Part shown: one piece after another, positions 18,051-26,705 of the stretch
Layout: every line of letters begins with the position of its first letter
Position numbering within the stretch: position 1 is the first letter of the stretch
NCBI RefSeq assembly: GCF_004342605.1
Contig: NZ_SLZL01000016.1
Coordinates: 1-64,000, forward strand
DNA length: 64,000 bases
DNA from: Caulobacter sp. BK020
Lineage (GTDB): Bacteria; Pseudomonadota; Alphaproteobacteria; Caulobacterales; Caulobacteraceae
Direction: 5' to 3'
Position numbers and translations under genes: made by a program
Notes under the pieces: generated by a model
What the model was told of the DNA's origin: nothing
Database searches by the model: none
The model's input: only the letters and a program-made list of their open reading frames with translations

Positions 18051-18134
18051 TTAGGGGGCCCAGTATCTGTCGGCGCGGGCCGCCAGCCATGACAACAAGG
18101 TCCGGCCGAGGTGCGCCACGAACTTGCTGGCCAT
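18051..18134 (-). CDS. Possible 27-residue protein
   Basis: A short frame encodes MASKFVAHLGRTLLSWLAAR and ends DRYWAP before TAA. GGAGGG lies 5 bases before the ATG, a better ribosome site than most genes here have. The peptide has an amphipathic helix with aromatic residues at the end. It lies divergent from the transporter operon and about 100 bases upstream of the cus operon in the same direction. No family is recognised; length alone makes chance occurrence possible. Confidence 0.3.
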   Translation of the reverse strand: MASKFVAHLGRTLLSWLAARADRYWAP

Positions 18135-18307
18135 GACGCCCTCCATCGCTCCAGGAAGCATGAGCGCCGTGGGCGTTCGGGCAACCGGCGAAAGCCGAGG
18201 GGGCGGAGGCTGGCGCGATCAGGCGCGAGAATTGGCGCCGCGGGCCTGAATGGCTCGCTTTTTCGGCAGTTTGGCCGATTTCGCGACGCCGCGATCGACG
18301 CGCTCGG

Positions 18308-18333
18308 TATTACGATTGATGAAATTCGTAATA
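18308..18333. promoter_or_regulatory. Operator of the guanidine/urea locus, transporter copy
   Basis: TATTACGA-N10-TCGTAATA is a perfect palindrome with 8-base arms, 41 bases before the transporter start. The same arms and spacer form the core of the 46-base palindrome at 28638 in front of the NikR-like regulator gene, so the regulator probably controls both units. Confidence 0.8.
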
Positions 18334-18373
18334 TGCGCCTCTCTGGCGTCAGCGAACGTGGAGGGAGCCGCTG

Positions 18374-19486
18374 ATGAGTGTTCTGTTCAACCGCAAGCGT
18401 TTCATCGCGGCCCTGGCCGTATCATGCCTGGCGCTGGCCTCGTGCGGGCAGAAGTCCGGCGACAAGGCGCAGGGCGCCGCTGCTCCCGCCGCGACGGCCA
18501 AGACCGAATACAAGATCGGCTGGACGATCTACGCCGGCTGGATGCCGTGGGCCTATGCCCAGCAGTCGGGCATCGTCAAGAAGTGGGCCGACAAGTACGG
18601 CGTCAAGATCGAGCTGGTGCAGATCAACGACTACGTGGAGTCGCTGAACCAGTACTCGGCCGGCAAGCTGGACGGCGTGACCGCCACCAACATGGACGCC
18701 CTGACCGTGCCGGCCGCCGCCGGCAAGGACACCACGGTGGTGATGATCGGCGACTATTCCGACGGCAACGACGGCGTGGTCCTGAAGAATGGGACCAGCC
18801 TGGCCGAGCTCAAGGGGCGTCCGGTCAATCTGGTCGAGCTGTCGGTGTCGCACTACCTGCTGGCCCGCGCGCTTGAGAAGGCCGGCCTGAAGATGAGCGA
18901 CGTCAAGACGGTCAACACGTCCGACGCCGACATCGTCGCCGCCTTCGGGGCGGCCGACACCAAGGCCCTGGTCACCTGGAACCCGCAGCTTTCCGAGGTG
19001 AAGAAGATGCCCGGCGCGACCGAGGTCTTCGACAGCTCGAAGATCCCGGGCGAGATCCTGGACGGCCTGATGGTCAGCACCGAGGCGCTGAAGGCCAATC
19101 CGAACCTGGGCAAGGCCCTGACCGGCATCTGGTACGAAACCATGGCCCTGACCGTGGCCCAGACGCCGGAAGGCAAGGCGGCGCGCGAGCAGATGGCCAA
19201 GCTGTCGGGGGCGGACCTCGCCAGCTTCGAGGGTCAGCTGAAGACCACCCACCTGTATGCCGATCCGAAATCGGCCCTGGCGGCCACGGTCAGCCCGGAC
19301 CTGGTCACGGCCAACGATCGCGTGCGCAAGTTCAGCTTCAGCATGGGCCTGTTCGGCCAGGGCGCGAAGTCGGTGGACGACATCGGCATCAGCTTCCCGG
19401 GCGGCAAGACCCTGGGCGACCCGAACAACGTCAAGCTTCGCTTCGATCCCAGCTACGTGCAGCAGGCGGTCGACGGCAAGCTCTAG
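18374..19486 (+). CDS. ABC transporter substrate-binding lipoprotein, guanidine/urea carboxylase type
   Basis: The 370-residue protein has a lipoprotein signal with lipobox LASC at residues 21-24. A two-domain NMT1/SsuA-like binding fold follows: YKIGWTIYAGWMPWAYAQQS early and TATNMDALTVPAAAGKDTT in the first hinge. This is the family annotated as the periplasmic protein of the urea-carboxylase region. GGAGGG is 8 bases upstream of the ATG. With the permease and ATPase behind it, it feeds the carboxylase operon on the other strand. Given current knowledge of the DUF1989 partners, guanidine or a related compound is as likely a ligand as urea. Confidence 0.85.
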   Translation: MSVLFNRKRFIAALAVSCLALASCGQKSGDKAQGAAAPAATAKTEYKIGWTIYAGWMPWAYAQQSGIVKKWADKYGVKIELVQINDYVESLNQYSAGKLDGVTATNMDALTVPAAAGKDTTVVMIGDYSDGNDGVVLKNGTSLAELKGRPVNLVELSVSHYLLARALEKAGLKMSDVKTVNTSDADIVAAFGAADTKALVTWNPQLSEVKKMPGATEVFDSSKIPGEILDGLMVSTEALKANPNLGKALTGIWYETMALTVAQTPEGKAAREQMAKLSGADLASFEGQLKTTHLYADPKSALAATVSPDLVTANDRVRKFSFSMGLFGQGAKSVDDIGISFPGGKTLGDPNNVKLRFDPSYVQQAVDGKL

Positions 19487-19551
19487 AAACCGAGGCGCGT
19501 TTCCGCCATGGGCGGGGACGTGCGTCCTTCACCTCACGGCGGCGAGCGATC

Positions 19552-20367
19552 ATGCGCCTGTTGAACGTCAGACCCCGGGGCGGACTCGCGGTCCTGCTCG
19601 GGGCCCTGCCGCTGTTGGCGGCGGCGCTGCTCTATCTGATGGCCTCGCAGGCCCGTCACGCCGATAACCCGCGCGACAAGCTGCTGCCGACGCCGGCCGC
19701 CATGGTCGAGGCTGTGCAGCTGATGGCCAAGGTCGATCCGCTGACCGGCCACGCGCCGCTGGTGGTCGACACCCTGGCCAGCCTGGAACGCATCGGCCTG
19801 GCCCTGGCGATAGCCACGGCCCTGAGCCTGATCCTGGGACTGGGCCTGGGCCTGCTGCCGCTGCTGCGCGCCAAGTTCGGGCCGCTGGTGGCGGCGATCG
19901 CCGTCATCCCGCCCATCGCCGTCCTGCCGATCCTGTTCATCGTCTTCGGCCTGGGCGAGACCGCCAAGATCGCCTTGATCGTCATCGGGGTGACGCCGGT
20001 CATGGTCCGCGATCTGGCCGCCCACGTCGCCGCCATCCCGGAGGAGCAACTGGTCAAGGCCCAGACCCTGGGGTCCAGCACCTGGCAGCTGGCCCTGCGC
20101 GTGGCCCTGCCGCAGGCCATGCCGCGGCTGATCGACAGCCTGCGGCTGTCTCTGTGTCCGGCCTGGGTCTATCTGATCTCGGCCGAGGCGATCGCCGCCG
20201 ATGTCGGCCTGGGCTACCGCATCTTCCTGGTCCGCCGGTACCTGTCGATGGACATCATCCTGCCCTACGTCGTCTGGATCTCGCTGCTGGCGGTGGCGAT
20301 GGACGTGACGCTGAGGCTGATCGCTCGCCGCGCCTATCCCTGGGCCTATCCGGAAAGGGGCCGCTGA
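19552..20367 (+). CDS. ABC transporter permease of the guanidine/urea locus
   Basis: The 271-residue product has about six hydrophobic segments and the cytoplasmic EAA loop of SsuC/TauC-type permeases (EEQLVKAQTLGSSTWQLALR, then VALPQAMPRL). It begins 65 bases after the binding protein and its stop overlaps the ATPase start (TGATG). It forms the membrane channel for the substrate delivered by the lipoprotein. Confidence 0.88.
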   Translation: MRLLNVRPRGGLAVLLGALPLLAAALLYLMASQARHADNPRDKLLPTPAAMVEAVQLMAKVDPLTGHAPLVVDTLASLERIGLALAIATALSLILGLGLGLLPLLRAKFGPLVAAIAVIPPIAVLPILFIVFGLGETAKIALIVIGVTPVMVRDLAAHVAAIPEEQLVKAQTLGSSTWQLALRVALPQAMPRLIDSLRLSLCPAWVYLISAEAIAADVGLGYRIFLVRRYLSMDIILPYVVWISLLAVAMDVTLRLIARRAYPWAYPERGR

Positions 20368-21140
20368 TGGGCCTGTTGACCTTCCGCAACGTCTGGGTGG
20401 AGTACGGCGACAAGGTCGTGCTGGAGAACGTCGACCTGTCGATCGCCCAGGGCAGCTTCGTCTCGATCGTCGGACCGTCCGGCGCCGGCAAGAGCACCTT
20501 CCTGCGGCTGATCATCGGCCAGGAGGCCCCGACGCGCGGCGCGATCGACCTCGACGGCGAGAAGCTGCGGGCCGAGCCCGGCCCTGATCGCGGCGTGGTC
20601 TTTCAGAAGTATTCGGTGTTCCCGCACCTGTCGGCGCGCGACAATGTGGTGTTCGGCCTGGACTGCGCCGGCTCGCCGCTCCTGGGCAGGCTGACGGGCG
20701 GGCGTCGCCGCAAGGCCCTGGAGGAGGCCGACGCCATGCTGGCCGCCGTGGGTCTGGCCGACAGCGGCGACCTCTATCCGGCCAAGCTGTCGGGCGGCAT
20801 GCAGCAGCGGCTGGCCATCGCCCAGGCCCTGATCAAGAAGCCGCGCATCCTGCTGCTGGACGAGCCGTTCGGCGCGCTCGACCCGGGCGTCCGCCTGGAC
20901 ATGCACGAGCTGATCACCGGCCTTTGGCGCGACAACGGGCTGACCATCATGATGGTCACCCACGACATCAAGGAGGCCTTCAAGCTGGGCACCCGCGTGC
21001 TGGCCTTCGACAAGCGCCGCCGCGATCCGCACGCGCCGCATCGCTATGGGGCCACGGCGGTCTACGACTTCCCGCTGGACAAGCCGGGGGCCGCGATCCC
21101 GGAAGCTCTGATGGCGATGCAGGAAAAGCCCGCCGCCTGA
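20367..21140 (+). CDS. ABC transporter ATP-binding protein of the guanidine/urea locus
   Basis: The 257-residue ATPase has Walker A GPSGAGKST near residue 36, signature LSGGMQQRL near 141 and Walker B ILLLDEPFGALDP near 160, followed by the switch His in VTHDI. It is of the SsuB/TauB type. The ATG at 20367 is used because it overlaps the permease stop and gives the normal N-terminus LTFRNVWVEY; the longer frame reads back into the permease gene. It is the last gene of the plus-strand unit. Confidence 0.92.
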   Translation: MGLLTFRNVWVEYGDKVVLENVDLSIAQGSFVSIVGPSGAGKSTFLRLIIGQEAPTRGAIDLDGEKLRAEPGPDRGVVFQKYSVFPHLSARDNVVFGLDCAGSPLLGRLTGGRRRKALEEADAMLAAVGLADSGDLYPAKLSGGMQQRLAIAQALIKKPRILLLDEPFGALDPGVRLDMHELITGLWRDNGLTIMMVTHDIKEAFKLGTRVLAFDKRRRDPHAPHRYGATAVYDFPLDKPGAAIPEALMAMQEKPAA

Positions 21141-21149
21141 GGCGCCGAC

Positions 21150-21238
21150 ACCTCGCCCTTCGGCAGGCTCAGGGTGAGGTTTCAAGTGATGCGCCCCGTC
21201 GGAAATCGTCCTCATCCTGAGCTTGTCGAAGGACGAGG
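21150..21238. repeat. Two REP-like palindromes between convergent genes
   Basis: The element at 21150-21180 pairs ACCTCgCCCT with AGGGtGAGGT around a TTCGGCAGGCTC loop. The one at 21208-21238 is the same type inverted (CCTCATCCTGAG, then GTCGAAGGACGAGG). They lie between the ends of the convergent ABC ATPase and allophanate hydrolase genes, where they can fold as hairpins and may terminate both transcripts. Another pair lies at 55572. Confidence 0.75.
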
Positions 21239-21248
21239 TTTCGGTCCC

Positions 21249-23027
21249 TCAGAGCGACGCGATATAGGCCCGCCAGCCGCCGAGGGCGGTGATGTCGGTT
21301 GCGCCGTCCAGGGCGCGGGGCTCGGCGACGAAGCCCTTCACCGAGGTCCCGTCCTCCAGCGTCACCGTGCCGATCGCCAGGGGCGCAGGGACCTCGGCCG
21401 TGAAGGCGCCGAACGCCTCGACGTCCAGTTCGTAGACCTCGACCAGGATGGACGACCCGTCTTCACCCACGTGAACCAGCGCCGGCTTGGGCGGGGTGGA
21501 GTTGGCGATGGCGTAGAGCTTGTAGGCCGGCGCGGTCCTGGTGGCGGAGACCAGCCGCGTCTCGCGCGAAGTCAGCTGCCAGTGCAGAGGCATGCCGGCC
21601 AGGTGCGCGCCGACCACGGCCAGCTTGATGCCGGGCTTGTGGGGAGTCAGGTCCAGCGGGGGCGTGTCGGCCATGGGGAAGGTCTCCAGATAGCGCTCGG
21701 CCAGGTCCAGCAGCGCGCGGTCGGCGAAGGCGGGGCCGACCAGGGTGACGCCAAAGCCGGTGCCGTCGGCGCGGAAACCGGCGGGAACGGCCAGGGCGGA
21801 AAGGTCCAGCAGGTTCACGAAATTGGTGTAGAGGCCAAGATTGGCGTTCAGCGCCAGCGGCTCGGCCTTCAGCGCCCTGAGCCGATAGATGGTCGGCGTC
21901 GTGGGCAGGAAGAGGATGTCGGCGACCGCCCAGATCGCCTCGGCGGCGCGGCGGTGGCCTTCCAGGGCGTAAAGGCCTTGGAACGTCTCCACGCCGGTGA
22001 CCGCCAGGCCGCCCTGGACGATGGCCCGCACGGTCGGCTCGATGGCGCTGGGCGAGGCGCGCAGCAGGGGCTCGACGGCGGCGGTGCGCTCGGCGACCCA
22101 GGGACCGCTGTACAGCAGTTTGGCCGCGTCCAGCAGCGGGGCGATGTCGATTTCGACGGGGACGCCGCCGGCCGCTTGCAGGCGCGCGACGGCGGTGGCG
22201 TAGAGGGCTTCGGACTCGCCGTCGCCGAAGAAGATCCGCTGCTCGGGCCGCGGAATCGCGAACCTCAGGCCGTCCATCGCCGGGGCCGGAGGAGTTGCGG
22301 GCGCGCGGCGGGAATAGTCGTCCTCGGAATCGAAGGCGGCCAGCACCTCGTCGACCAGGGCCGCGCCGGCGAGGTCGGTGGCGAAGACGCTGATGCAGTC
22401 CAGCGAGCGGCAGGCGGGGACGAGGCCGCGCGTGCTCCAGCGGCCCTTGCTGGGCTTGAGGCCGACCAGGTGGTTGAACGCGGCCGGCACACGGCCCGAG
22501 CCGGCCGTGTCGGTGCCCAGGGCGAAGGCGACCAGGCCGGCGGCCACGGCGACCGCCGAGCCGGAGCTGGAGCCGCCGCTGACGAACGCCTGGTTGAACA
22601 CGCACCGCGGCGCGCCGTAGGGGCTGCGCGCGCCGACCAGGCCGGTGGCGAACTGGTCGAGATTGGTCTTGCCGATCAGCACCGCCCCGGCCGCGACCAG
22701 CCGCTCGACGACGGTCGCCGAGCGTTCCGGCGTGTAGGCGAAGGCGGGGCAGCCGGCGGTGGTCGGCCAGTCGCCGACGTCGATATTGTCCTTCACCGCG
22801 AACGGTACGCCGGCCAGCGGCAAGGTCTCGCCGGCCGCGATACGCGCGTCGACCGCCCGGGCCTGGGCCAGGATCGCCTCGGCCGGCAGGCGCAGCGTCC
22901 AGACCTGCGGCTGGATCAGGTCGTAGTCGGCGACGGCGTCCAGAGCGGCCTGGGCGACCGCGACGGCGCTGGCTCCGCCGCTGACGGCCTGGGCGATGGC
23001 TTCGACGGAAAGACGTTCGAAACTCAC
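21249..23027 (-). CDS. atzF: Allophanate hydrolase
   Basis: The 592-residue enzyme has an amidase-signature domain with the Ser-cisSer-Lys triad: Lys in PFAVKDNIDVGDWPTTAG (near 80), the Ser-rich GGSSSGSAVAVAAG (near 155) and GTDTAGSGRVPAA (near 175). A separate C-terminal domain of about 150 residues, typical of AtzF/DUR1,2-type enzymes, follows. It converts allophanate to ammonium and CO2, the last step of the carboxylase pathway. The GTG at 23027 is chosen because it overlaps the carboxylase stop (GTGA); the longer frame is the carboxylase gene out of phase. It is the last gene of the operon. Confidence 0.9.
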   Translation of the reverse strand: MSFERLSVEAIAQAVSGGASAVAVAQAALDAVADYDLIQPQVWTLRLPAEAILAQARAVDARIAAGETLPLAGVPFAVKDNIDVGDWPTTAGCPAFAYTPERSATVVERLVAAGAVLIGKTNLDQFATGLVGARSPYGAPRCVFNQAFVSGGSSSGSAVAVAAGLVAFALGTDTAGSGRVPAAFNHLVGLKPSKGRWSTRGLVPACRSLDCISVFATDLAGAALVDEVLAAFDSEDDYSRRAPATPPAPAMDGLRFAIPRPEQRIFFGDGESEALYATAVARLQAAGGVPVEIDIAPLLDAAKLLYSGPWVAERTAAVEPLLRASPSAIEPTVRAIVQGGLAVTGVETFQGLYALEGHRRAAEAIWAVADILFLPTTPTIYRLRALKAEPLALNANLGLYTNFVNLLDLSALAVPAGFRADGTGFGVTLVGPAFADRALLDLAERYLETFPMADTPPLDLTPHKPGIKLAVVGAHLAGMPLHWQLTSRETRLVSATRTAPAYKLYAIANSTPPKPALVHVGEDGSSILVEVYELDVEAFGAFTAEVPAPLAIGTVTLEDGTSVKGFVAEPRALDGATDITALGGWRAYIASL

Positions 23028-26000
23028 GCCGCGGCCTCCAGGTCCGGGGTGACGGCGATCACCGGCGCGCCGGCGGCGATGGACTGCGAGGGTTGGGCGT
23101 AGACGGCGCTGACCACGCCGGCGACCGGCGTGTTGACGTCGCACTCGGCCTTCATGGCCTCGATGATCGCGATGACCGCGCCGGCCTCGACGCGCTGGCC
23201 GGGCTCGACCAGCACCTTCCAGACATTGCCGCCCAGCGGGGCCTCGACCAGCTCGGCGCCCGGCGGGATCTCGACCGCCGCTGTCTCTTGCCCGGCGTCG
23301 ACGACCTCGGACAGGGCCTCGACCCGCGCGAACTCGCCCCTGGTCTCCCAGTCGGCGCGTTCGGCGTCGAAGGCGGCCTGGCGCGTGGCCTGGAAGGCGG
23401 CGATGTCCTCGGCGTTCTCGGCCAGCATCCGCCGGTAGTCGGAGAGGCGGAACGTCTCCTCCTCGATGCGGATCTGGCGGCGGCCCAGCGGGAAGTCGCG
23501 CCGCCACTCGGTCAGTTCCTCGGCGCTGACTGGGAAGAAGCGGATCTGGTCGAAGAACCGCAGCAGCCAGGGCTTGCCGTCGGTGAAGGCGTCGGTCTGC
23601 CGCCAGGTGTTCCACACCTGGATCGTCCGCCCGAACAGCTGGTAGCCGCCCGGCCCCTCCATGCCGTAGATGCACATATAGGCCCCGCCGATGCCGACCA
23701 CGTTGGGCGGCGTCCAGGTACGGGCCGGGTTGTACTTGGTGGTCACCAGCCGGTGGCGCGGATCGACCGGGGTGGCGACCGGCGCGCCCAGATAGACGTC
23801 GCCCAGGCCCATCACCAGGTAGCGGGCGTCGAAGACGATACGCTGGACCTCGTCGATGCTGGCCAGGCCGTTGACCCGACGGATGAACTCGATGTTGTCG
23901 GGGCACCAGGGCGCGTCGTCGCGGACGGCCTGCATGTACTTGTCGATGGTCTGGTAGATCGCCGGGTCCTTCCAGCTCAGCGGCAGGTAGACGATGCGCG
24001 AGGGGATTTCGAAGTCGTCCAGCCCGCCCAGCCGGTCCTCGGCGGCGACCAGGATTTCGAGCAGCCGGGCCTGGGTCAGGCGGCGGCTGTCATAGTGGAC
24101 CTGCAGCGAGCGGATGCCCGGCGTCAGGTCGATCACGCCGGGCAGGGCCAGGCCTTGAAGGTCGAGCAGCAGGGCGTGGATGCGCAGGCGCAGCTCCAGG
24201 TCCAGCACGATGGGGCCATATTCCACCAGCAGGTGCTGGTCGCCCTGGCGGCGGTAGATGACGTGTGGGCGGTGACCGTCTTCGGGGAGCTCGGCCAGGA
24301 TCGGGCTGTCCCCCTCCGTCGGCTTCGCCGCCACCTCGCCCAGAGGGGGAGGATCTATCGCGGTCGCGGAGCGACCTGTGGCGGTCAGGAGGTCTTCCTG
24401 CTGCTCCAGCGCCTGCGCCGCCGTCGCATCGTCCACGACCGCGAACCGCACGGTGTCGCCCGGCGCCAGCTGGCCGGCCTTCCAGAGATCGGCCTGGATG
24501 ATCACGAACGGGCAGACGAAGCCGCCCAGCGACGGGCCGTCCGGGCCCAGGATGATCGGCATGTCGCCGGTGAAGTCGACGGCCCCGATGGCGTAGGCGT
24601 TGTCGTGGATGTTCGACGGATGCAGCCCGGCCTCGCCGCCGTCGCGCCGCGCCCATTCCGGCTTGGGGCCGACCAGGCGCACGCCGGTGCGGTTGGAGTT
24701 GTAGTGAACCTTCCAGTCCGTGCCGCCGATCATGGCGACATCGGCGGGCGTGAAGAAGTCCGGCGCGCCGTGCGGGCCGGGCAGGACCCGGATCGTCCAG
24801 GCCTTGGAGAGCTCGGGACGCAGGTCCGGCGCCAGCACGGGTGAAACCCCCTCCACCGCTCCGCGGTCCCCCTCCCCCAGTGGGGGAGGAATAAGCCGCA
24901 GCGCGTCGCCGGCCGTCAGGTTGCGCCCGGCATGGCCGCCGAAGCCGCCGAGGGTGAAGGTCGAGCGGCTGCCCAGATAGGTCGGCACGTCCAGACCGCC
25001 CTGGAACAGCAGGTAGCCGCGCAGGCCCGCTTCCGTCGCGCGGCCGATCTTCAGCACCTGGCCGGCGGCGGCCGCGAACGGCGCGTAGGGCTCGACCGGC
25101 GCGCCGTCCAGGCGGGCGTCGAAGCGCGCGCCGGTCAGGCACAGCACGGCCGGGCGGTTGAACTTCAGGGTCGGACCGAGCGCGGTGATCTCCAGCCCCG
25201 CCGCGTCCTCGCCATTGCCCAGCAGGCGGTTGCCCAGCCGGAAGGCCAGGGCGTCCATCGGTCCCGACGGCGGCACGCCGACGTCCCAATAGCCCTGGCG
25301 GCCCGGCCAGTCCTGCACGGTGGTGGCGGGGCCGCCGCTCAGCACCTGGATGGTGTCGGGCGTCCAGGCCACGGTTTCCAGGGCGCGGGTCGAGACCTCG
25401 CCGCTGACGAACGGCGCGCTGCGGACCACGGCCCGCAGCCAGTCCAGGTTCGTCTCGACGCCCGCAAGGCGCGTGGCGTCCAACGCCTGCTGAAGCGCCG
25501 TCACCGCCGCCTCGCGGTCGGGCGCGGTGACGATCAGCTTGGCCAGCATCGGATCGTAGAAGGCGCTGACCTCGGTCCCGTCGACCACCCAGCCGTCGGC
25601 CCGGACACCTTCGGGGAAGGCGACCTCGGTCAGGACGCCGGAACTGGGGCGATAGTCCTGGGCCGGATCCTCGGCATAGAGCCGCACCTGGATCGAGGCG
25701 CCCTTCGGCTCGGGCGGCGGCGCGTCGAGGAAGGCGAAGTCGCCGGCCGCGCCGCGCACCATCCACTCGACCAGATCGACGCCGGTGACCTGCTCGGTCA
25801 CCCCATGCTCGACCTGCAGGCGGGTGTTGACCTCCAGGAAGAAGAAGTCGTCCCGATCGGCGTCGTACAGGAACTCGACCGTGCCGGCGGACCTGTAGTT
25901 CGCCGCCGAGGCCAGGCGCACGGCGGCGTCCAGCAGGGCCGCGCGGGTGGCGGCGGGCAGGCCGGGAGCCGGGGTCTCCTCGACGACCTTCTGGTTGCGC

Positions 26001-26695
26001 CGCTGCAGCGAGCAGTCGCGCTCGCCCAGGGCCACGACCTTGCCGGCCCCGTCGCCGAATACCTGCACCTCGACGTGGCGGGCCTTGCGGACATAGCGCT
26101 CCAGGAAGACGCCGCCGTCGCTGAAATTGCCGGTCGCCAGGCGCTGGACAGCGGCGAAGGCCTCCTCGACGCCCTGCGCGTTTTCGCAGACCCGCATGCC
26201 GATGCCGCCGCCGCCGGCGGTGGCCTTCAGGATCACCGGGAAGCCGATCCGCTCCGCCGCCTCGAGCGCGGCCTTCGGATCGACCAGGAGGTCGGTGCCG
26301 GGGGCCAGCGGCACGCCGTGCGCCTGGGCCAGGTCCCGCGCCGTATGCTTGAGGCCGAAGGCGCGGATGTTGTCGGGCGTGGGGCCGACGAAGGCGATCC
26401 CGGCGTCCTCGCAGGCCAGGGCGAAGGCGGCGTTTTCACTCAGGAAGCCGTAACCCGGGTGGATGGCCTGGGCGCCGGTGGCCTTGGCGGCGGCCAGCAC
26501 CAGGTCGGCGCGCAGATAGCTCTCCGCGGCCGGGGCCGGGCCCAGGCGCACGGCCTCGTCGGCCATCGAGACGTGCAGCGAGCCGGCGTCGGCGTCGCTG
26601 AACACCGCCACGGACTTCACGCCCATGGCCTTCAGCGTACGGATGATGCGGCAGGCGATGGCGCCGCGGTTGGCGATCAGGACCTTGTCGAACAT
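23024..26695 (-). CDS. Biotin-dependent guanidine/urea carboxylase
   Basis: The 1223-residue protein has, in order, a biotin carboxylase domain (1-450; ATP-grasp loop KATAGGGGIGMRV, then QRRNQKVVEE), an AHS2/KipA domain from about 455 (TVQDWPGRQGYWDVGVPPSG), an AHS1/KipI domain from about 815, and a C-terminal biotinyl domain with the target lysine in EAMKAE. It carboxylates the substrate using ATP and bicarbonate. Homologues next to DUF1989 pairs have been shown to prefer guanidine to urea, so guanidine is my first choice by context; the deciding residues were not mapped. Two in-frame palindromic repeats add PPPLGE...EG.SP peptides near residues 600 and 780. Confidence 0.9.
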   Translation of the reverse strand: MFDKVLIANRGAIACRIIRTLKAMGVKSVAVFSDADAGSLHVSMADEAVRLGPAPAAESYLRADLVLAAAKATGAQAIHPGYGFLSENAAFALACEDAGIAFVGPTPDNIRAFGLKHTARDLAQAHGVPLAPGTDLLVDPKAALEAAERIGFPVILKATAGGGGIGMRVCENAQGVEEAFAAVQRLATGNFSDGGVFLERYVRKARHVEVQVFGDGAGKVVALGERDCSLQRRNQKVVEETPAPGLPAATRAALLDAAVRLASAANYRSAGTVEFLYDADRDDFFFLEVNTRLQVEHGVTEQVTGVDLVEWMVRGAAGDFAFLDAPPPEPKGASIQVRLYAEDPAQDYRPSSGVLTEVAFPEGVRADGWVVDGTEVSAFYDPMLAKLIVTAPDREAAVTALQQALDATRLAGVETNLDWLRAVVRSAPFVSGEVSTRALETVAWTPDTIQVLSGGPATTVQDWPGRQGYWDVGVPPSGPMDALAFRLGNRLLGNGEDAAGLEITALGPTLKFNRPAVLCLTGARFDARLDGAPVEPYAPFAAAAGQVLKIGRATEAGLRGYLLFQGGLDVPTYLGSRSTFTLGGFGGHAGRNLTAGDALRLIPPPLGEGDRGAVEGVSPVLAPDLRPELSKAWTIRVLPGPHGAPDFFTPADVAMIGGTDWKVHYNSNRTGVRLVGPKPEWARRDGGEAGLHPSNIHDNAYAIGAVDFTGDMPIILGPDGPSLGGFVCPFVIIQADLWKAGQLAPGDTVRFAVVDDATAAQALEQQEDLLTATGRSATAIDPPPLGEVAAKPTEGDSPILAELPEDGHRPHVIYRRQGDQHLLVEYGPIVLDLELRLRIHALLLDLQGLALPGVIDLTPGIRSLQVHYDSRRLTQARLLEILVAAEDRLGGLDDFEIPSRIVYLPLSWKDPAIYQTIDKYMQAVRDDAPWCPDNIEFIRRVNGLASIDEVQRIVFDARYLVMGLGDVYLGAPVATPVDPRHRLVTTKYNPARTWTPPNVVGIGGAYMCIYGMEGPGGYQLFGRTIQVWNTWRQTDAFTDGKPWLLRFFDQIRFFPVSAEELTEWRRDFPLGRRQIRIEEETFRLSDYRRMLAENAEDIAAFQATRQAAFDAERADWETRGEFARVEALSEVVDAGQETAAVEIPPGAELVEAPLGGNVWKVLVEPGQRVEAGAVIAIIEAMKAECDVNTPVAGVVSAVYAQPSQSIAAGAPVIAVTPDLEAAA
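24310..24353. repeat. Palindromic repeat inside the carboxylase gene, copy B
   Basis: This 44-base element has a small stem (CGGC-TTC-GCCG) and a larger one (CCTCgCCC-AGA-GGGGGAGG, one mismatch). On the coding strand it reads PPPLGEVAAKPTEGDSP, in the linker between the AHS2 and AHS1 domains. Confidence 0.8.
24847..24890. repeat. Palindromic repeat inside the carboxylase gene, copy A
   Basis: Same layout and length as copy B: stem ACCGC-TCC-GCGGT followed by a perfect CCTCCCCC-AGT-GGGGGAGG stem. It is read in the same phase as PPPLGEGDRGAVEGVSP, within the AHS2 domain. Confidence 0.8.
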
Positions 26696-26705
26696 CTGCG
26701 GCCGC

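Larger units (their letters stand above)
17945..18373. other. 429-base gap with a possible mini-ORF and an operator
   Basis: This gap separates the divergent copper and guanidine/urea transporter units. It should hold the cus promoter near 17945-18000 and the transporter promoter near 18280-18350. The only structure I can support is the TATTACGA-N10-TCGTAATA operator at 18308 and a 27-codon minus-strand frame at 18051-18134. Confidence 0.5.

Noticed and set aside
18250..18373. Guanidine riboswitch upstream of the transporter
   Set aside because: I could not find the conserved guanidine-I core in the short leader; the region is occupied by the palindromic operator. A covariance search would be needed to exclude it fully.
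21150..21238. Short palindromes as a CRISPR array
   Set aside because: Only two imperfect inverted elements without regular spacers; they match the REP-like pair at 55572.
24310..24890. PPPLGE peptides as a genuine repeated protein domain
   Set aside because: The identity lies in DNA palindromes of equal length and design, so a translated repeat element explains them better than a conserved domain.
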